From Aliagarivorans taiwanensis DSM 22990 (GTDB taxonomy: Bacteria > Pseudomonadota > Gammaproteobacteria > Enterobacterales > Celerinatantimonadaceae): a stretch of DNA of 64,000 nucleotides. The stretch lies in contig NZ_AUBZ01000017.1 in assembly GCF_000429505.1 (NCBI RefSeq), forward strand, positions 1 to 64,000, given 5' to 3'. Shown in pieces: positions 61,376 to 64,000 of this stretch (position 1 is its first letter; each line of letters starts with the position of its first letter). A model generated the notes under the pieces. That model saw only the letters and a program-made list of their open reading frames with translations. It had not been told where the DNA came from and did not search any database. Made by a program: the position numbers and the translations under genes.

Positions 61376-61403
61376 ATTATAACCATGTGGTCAGAAACTT
61401 CAA
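61376..61403 (-). promoter_or_regulatory. Sigma-70 promoter of the riboswitch-permease-xpt operon
   Basis: On the minus strand TTGAAG (61398-61403) and a perfect TATAAT (61376-61381) are 16 bp apart. The start of transcription would fall just before the aptamer. Confidence 0.8.
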
Positions 61404-61506
61404 TAATGCGCGCTCTTATCTGACCAAAGATTGGCAAAGTATTGATGTTGATTCGTTTAAGCTGATTGAAAGCTCTGCTTAGAGCAGCACTGAAACGGGC
61501 TGCAAG

Positions 61507-62904
61507 TTAGCTCAACGAAGCCCGCATCCGCTGGCTGCGTAGATAATCGCGCTCGATAAGCGCCAAGGTCAGCAGGGCGATCACCACCAAGGCCACTCGA
61601 AAGCCATAGCTTCCCATACCATGGATGATCACCATGCTCAGCGTAACGCCAGTGGGCAGCAGCAGCGATAGCTGGAACAGCAGGCGTGACAGGTGATCAC
61701 GATACAGCCCGATCCACGGGTAATGAAAGCGCGCATGCTGGGCCATCAGCTTCACTAGATTGTGGTAGTGCATGGCAAAGTAGAGCTGGATAAACACCAG
61801 CACCACCACGCCCCACAGGCCGATGAGTTGGCTATCGATGCTTAGGCCAAATAGGTTAAGTGGGGCGTTGTTCTGTTGCTGTTGGGCGAGTAGGTAGCGC
61901 TCTAAGTCTGCGTAGCTGGCCGAGGCGAGTAGCTCGGTCACCTGAAACAGCTCAGGGAATAACTCTGCGCTGTTGCGCAGCCCATTTTGATAGCGAGGAC
62001 TAACTTGCGTGCTCGAGTCCAGCTCTGACAGCAAGGCGTTAATCCAAGCAAATTCATGCATTTCGAACATGAAAGGTAAGTGCAGGGTTAGCGACAGATT
62101 GCCGTTGAGCGCATCCGGGTGCTCAACCGGATAGAGGCTGAGCTTGAGTTTGAGCAGATCGAAACTGCCACTAAAGCGCTCGTAGCCGATGGGGTCTTCT
62201 TCAAGGATTTGCTGGCTGTTACGGTAATCGGCACGCGAGGCCTTATCGGTGATGATCAGCGCTTGCAGGCTGGCGGTTAGCCGGGTGACTTGGTTTAGAT
62301 CAAGCTGACTCAGCGTGAGCTCGGCAGGGCGGTTGATCTCGGCGATCTTGCTGCCTTCCACCAGATAACCGGGATCGAACATTGGGTTACGCAATACCTT
62401 ATCAACCTGCAGAAAACGGTCGACGTACTCGCGCTGCTCGGCCAATAGCTGACCTTGGTGATACATCCAGTGCCCTGCATTGGGGTAGGCCTTCTTGCCA
62501 TCAAATAGCAGTAGCGAATGGCGCTCAAACCAGTGAAAGTACTCTGGCAGCTCAGCCTCGTAATTGGGGTCATCCAAATACTCGTAGGCATAGAAGTGGA
62601 AATGCTCGAACTGGTTGGGAAGGTCGAGGGCTTCGAGGTATTCGTACAGCGCTTCTTCAACCAGCTCAGTAAGGCTCACGGTCGTTGCGGTATCGGAAGG
62701 TGCAGAGTCACTGGTAGGCAGGGCTTCAGTCAGGCTCTCGGCGGTGAGCTGTTCGCTTAAGCGATTAATATCGCGCAGCTGCACTAGCGCGGTTTCATAC
62801 AGCGAGCTGCTGCTACTGAGCCCAAGTAAGATCGCGCCAGCGGTCAGCACCATGGCAAAGTGAATACTGCGTAAGTGTTGGGTAAAGTCTTTGAGCTCGT
62901 CCAT
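61507..62904 (-). CDS. Predicted membrane protein of unknown function
   Basis: This 465-residue protein has an N-terminal membrane helix (IHFAMVLTAGAILLGLSSSSS) and a hydrophilic middle of about 300 residues rich in acidic and aromatic residues. The C-terminal third has about four hydrophobic helices (LIGLWGVVVLVFIQLYFAMHY; LLFQLSLLLPTGVTLSMVII; FRVALVVIALLTLALI). I do not recognise the family. The layout, with helices at both ends and a large middle loop, suggests an inner-membrane protein with a periplasmic domain. It is followed by two small envelope genes on the same strand and may form a loose operon with them. Confidence 0.7.
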   Translation of the reverse strand: MDELKDFTQHLRSIHFAMVLTAGAILLGLSSSSSLYETALVQLRDINRLSEQLTAESLTEALPTSDSAPSDTATTVSLTELVEEALYEYLEALDLPNQFEHFHFYAYEYLDDPNYEAELPEYFHWFERHSLLLFDGKKAYPNAGHWMYHQGQLLAEQREYVDRFLQVDKVLRNPMFDPGYLVEGSKIAEINRPAELTLSQLDLNQVTRLTASLQALIITDKASRADYRNSQQILEEDPIGYERFSGSFDLLKLKLSLYPVEHPDALNGNLSLTLHLPFMFEMHEFAWINALLSELDSSTQVSPRYQNGLRNSAELFPELFQVTELLASASYADLERYLLAQQQQNNAPLNLFGLSIDSQLIGLWGVVVLVFIQLYFAMHYHNLVKLMAQHARFHYPWIGLYRDHLSRLLFQLSLLLPTGVTLSMVIIHGMGSYGFRVALVVIALLTLALIERDYLRSQRMRASLS

Positions 62905-62934
62905 AGGCTCGCCGCCATTGTTGGGCTTGGCTAC

Positions 62935-63279
62935 TTAGTGTAGCTGGCTATGCGTAGCTCTTTGACTTGAACAGCTGTCGGTTTTAAACACTAAGGGCGC
63001 CTCCGGGCCTGCCCAGCCGGGTGGGGTGATGCGGGCTTCGCGCATAAACTCAATCCGGCAGTTGTCATCGTAGTGAATCACGTAGTCGCGCATATCGATG
63101 CTATCGAGGCGAGCGGCCACCTCAGGGTGCTCATGCATATAGTCGAGCATGGCGTCTAAGTCGCGCAGGTTTTGATAGTTGGGCGCCAGTGCCGCTGCGC
63201 TGTAGCCACTGGTAAACAGCAGTGCCGTAGCAAGCAGTGTCGTCACAAGCGGCATGCCAGATCGCTTTACTCGGCTCAT
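62935..63279 (-). CDS. Small secreted protein of unknown function
   Basis: This 114-residue protein has a signal peptide (PLVTTLLATALLFTSGYSAA) and a mature part of about 85 residues. The mature part has two cysteines (NCRIEF, TDSCSSQ) that could form a disulfide and a helical DLDAMLDYMHEHPEVAARLDSI segment. No family recognised. Its start overlaps the lipocalin stop by four bases, so it is translated together with blc. Envelope location is likely. Confidence 0.65.
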   Translation of the reverse strand: MSRVKRSGMPLVTTLLATALLFTSGYSAAALAPNYQNLRDLDAMLDYMHEHPEVAARLDSIDMRDYVIHYDDNCRIEFMREARITPPGWAGPEAPLVFKTDSCSSQRATHSQLH

Positions 63280-63815
63280 TGGATCTCTCCATGCTCGACC
63301 AGAATTAGCTGCGAGGTATCAAAGCCCTTATCACGCGCCATTGTCGTGAAGCGCTCAATTAGCGCCGGGTCAACACTGGGCGTGCGCGCTAGCAGCCACA
63401 GGTAGTCGGTATCTGGCCCGGAGATAAAGGCGTACTGGTAGTCCTCTTTATCAAGCTCAAACACCACATACGAGCCATAAAACGGCCCAAAGAACGACAC
63501 CTTCAAATAGCCGGTTTGGCTGTCTTGCACAAAATAGGCTTTGCCCTCGGCCTCCTTCCACTCGCCTTTCTCTGCCGAGTAGCCCCGGTTAATCACCCGC
63601 ACGCCGCCGTCATCGCGCAAACTGTACTCGGCGCTCACCTGGCTAAGGCCGCGCTCGAAGGAGTGGTCGAGGCGGGCAACCTCGTACCAAGTACCGAGGT
63701 AGTTATCTAGCTCGAAGTCTGTAACCGGCTTGACTGAGTTGGGCATGCCAAGGCAGGCCGTTAGGCCAAAGAGGCTTGCTAGCACTAGCAGCTTAGTTGT
63801 TAGAAATCCTTTCAT
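63276..63815 (-). CDS. blc: Outer-membrane lipoprotein Blc (bacterial lipocalin)
   Basis: This 179-residue lipoprotein has a signal peptide ending in the lipobox LTAC (Cys21) and a lipocalin barrel. The first conserved region is NYLGTWYEVARLDHSFERGL (GxW motif), followed by GYSAEKGEWKEAEGKAYFV and the last region PDTDYLWLLARTPSVD with the conserved W-L-LAR-P segment. Blc proteins bind lysophospholipids or fatty acids at the outer membrane and are usually made under envelope stress or in stationary phase. Size is normal. It is coupled to the small secreted protein behind it. Confidence 0.94.
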   Translation of the reverse strand: MKGFLTTKLLVLASLFGLTACLGMPNSVKPVTDFELDNYLGTWYEVARLDHSFERGLSQVSAEYSLRDDGGVRVINRGYSAEKGEWKEAEGKAYFVQDSQTGYLKVSFFGPFYGSYVVFELDKEDYQYAFISGPDTDYLWLLARTPSVDPALIERFTTMARDKGFDTSQLILVEHGEIQ

Positions 63816-63870
63816 TATGCGCTCCTTGGGTCATTGCGCGGACGACTCTGGTGCTGATTGCGGCGCTCGG

Positions 63871-64000
63871 TTAAAGACTATGTACCGGTGAAATCTCATT
63901 AGTGATAGCGAGTAGCCAAGTTCGCACAACACGGCTGGCACTGTCGCCTTGGCTGTAATCAATGCTCGCTTCAATATACTGGCCTTTGCGTTCCAGGCGA
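63871..64000 (-). CDS. C-terminal end of a gene running in from the right
   Basis: On the minus strand an open frame enters from the window edge and ends with TAA at 63871; 42 complete codons are visible (ending ISPVHSL). The sequence includes QYIEASIDYSQGDSASRVV and a hydrophobic TWLLAIT stretch. This is too short to identify. It precedes blc by 55 bp on the same strand, so it could belong to the same operon. Confidence 0.5.
   Translation of the reverse strand, partial: RLERKGQYIEASIDYSQGDSASRVVRTWLLAITNEISPVHSL

Noticed and set aside
1-64000. tRNA or rRNA genes
   Set aside because: No cloverleaf-like segment with TTCGA-type T-loop outside coding regions and no rRNA-like sequence was seen, including at the island borders.

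Overview
The window looks like chromosomal DNA of a marine or aquatic gammaproteobacterium (Vibrionales, Aeromonadales or Alteromonadales type). The pointers are a type I-E CRISPR array end, a fruBKA operon divergent from cra, several PTS genes of FryA/FruA type, CRP-like sites, a Blc lipocalin and Enterobacteria-like terminators. The genus cannot be fixed from the sequence alone.

Layout. (1) 1-151: the trailer end of a type I-E CRISPR array. (2) About 250-7210: a mobile island. It holds a tightly overlapping three-gene recombinase operon that resembles the gamma-mobile-trio (GmtX/Y/Z) architecture, two strong palindromes in front of it, an orphan AbrB-type protein, two unknown genes and a serine resolvase. 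(3) 7431-13430: a YesL-like membrane protein, an orphan periplasmic binding protein and a giant secreted enzyme joining a GH113-like and a GH5_7-like mannanase. (4) 13748-24683: a fructose/mannose-family PTS cluster with two paralogous AraC regulators, separate EIIB and EIIC genes, an HPr-EI-EIIA fusion, an EIIABC permease, mannose-6-phosphate isomerase, and an HPr-like/EIIA fusion whose HPr part has lost its active histidine. (5) 24874-46823: a second periplasmic binding protein, an oxidoreductase, then the core beta-mannan locus: GH5 mannanase lipoprotein, ABC importer, mannobiose 2-epimerase, LacI-type regulator, phosphomannomutase, two GH130 phosphorylases, a TIM-barrel isomerase, a LamB-type porin, a chemoreceptor, a second ManA and a VasI-like protein. 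(6) 47167-53258: a class 3 lipase, fruAKB and cra. (7) 53326-58155: a second GH5 lipoprotein and a broken GH6 cellulase. (8) 58677-64000: housekeeping and envelope genes, with a guanine-type purine riboswitch in front of a purine permease and xpt.

How it works together (inference from families and order). Secreted and surface mannanases cut beta-mannan; oligosaccharides pass the LamB-type porin and the MalEFGK-like importer. Mannobiose is epimerised to mannosylglucose, GH130 enzymes release mannose-1-phosphate, and phosphomannomutase plus ManA deliver fructose-6-phosphate. Free mannose would enter by the PTS as mannose-6-phosphate and join at ManA. A palindrome with core GTAACGTTAC recurs in front of nearly all of these transcription units, including the YesL-like gene, and is the likely operator of the LacI-type regulator at 35529-36536. 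Several CRP-like sites suggest catabolite control.
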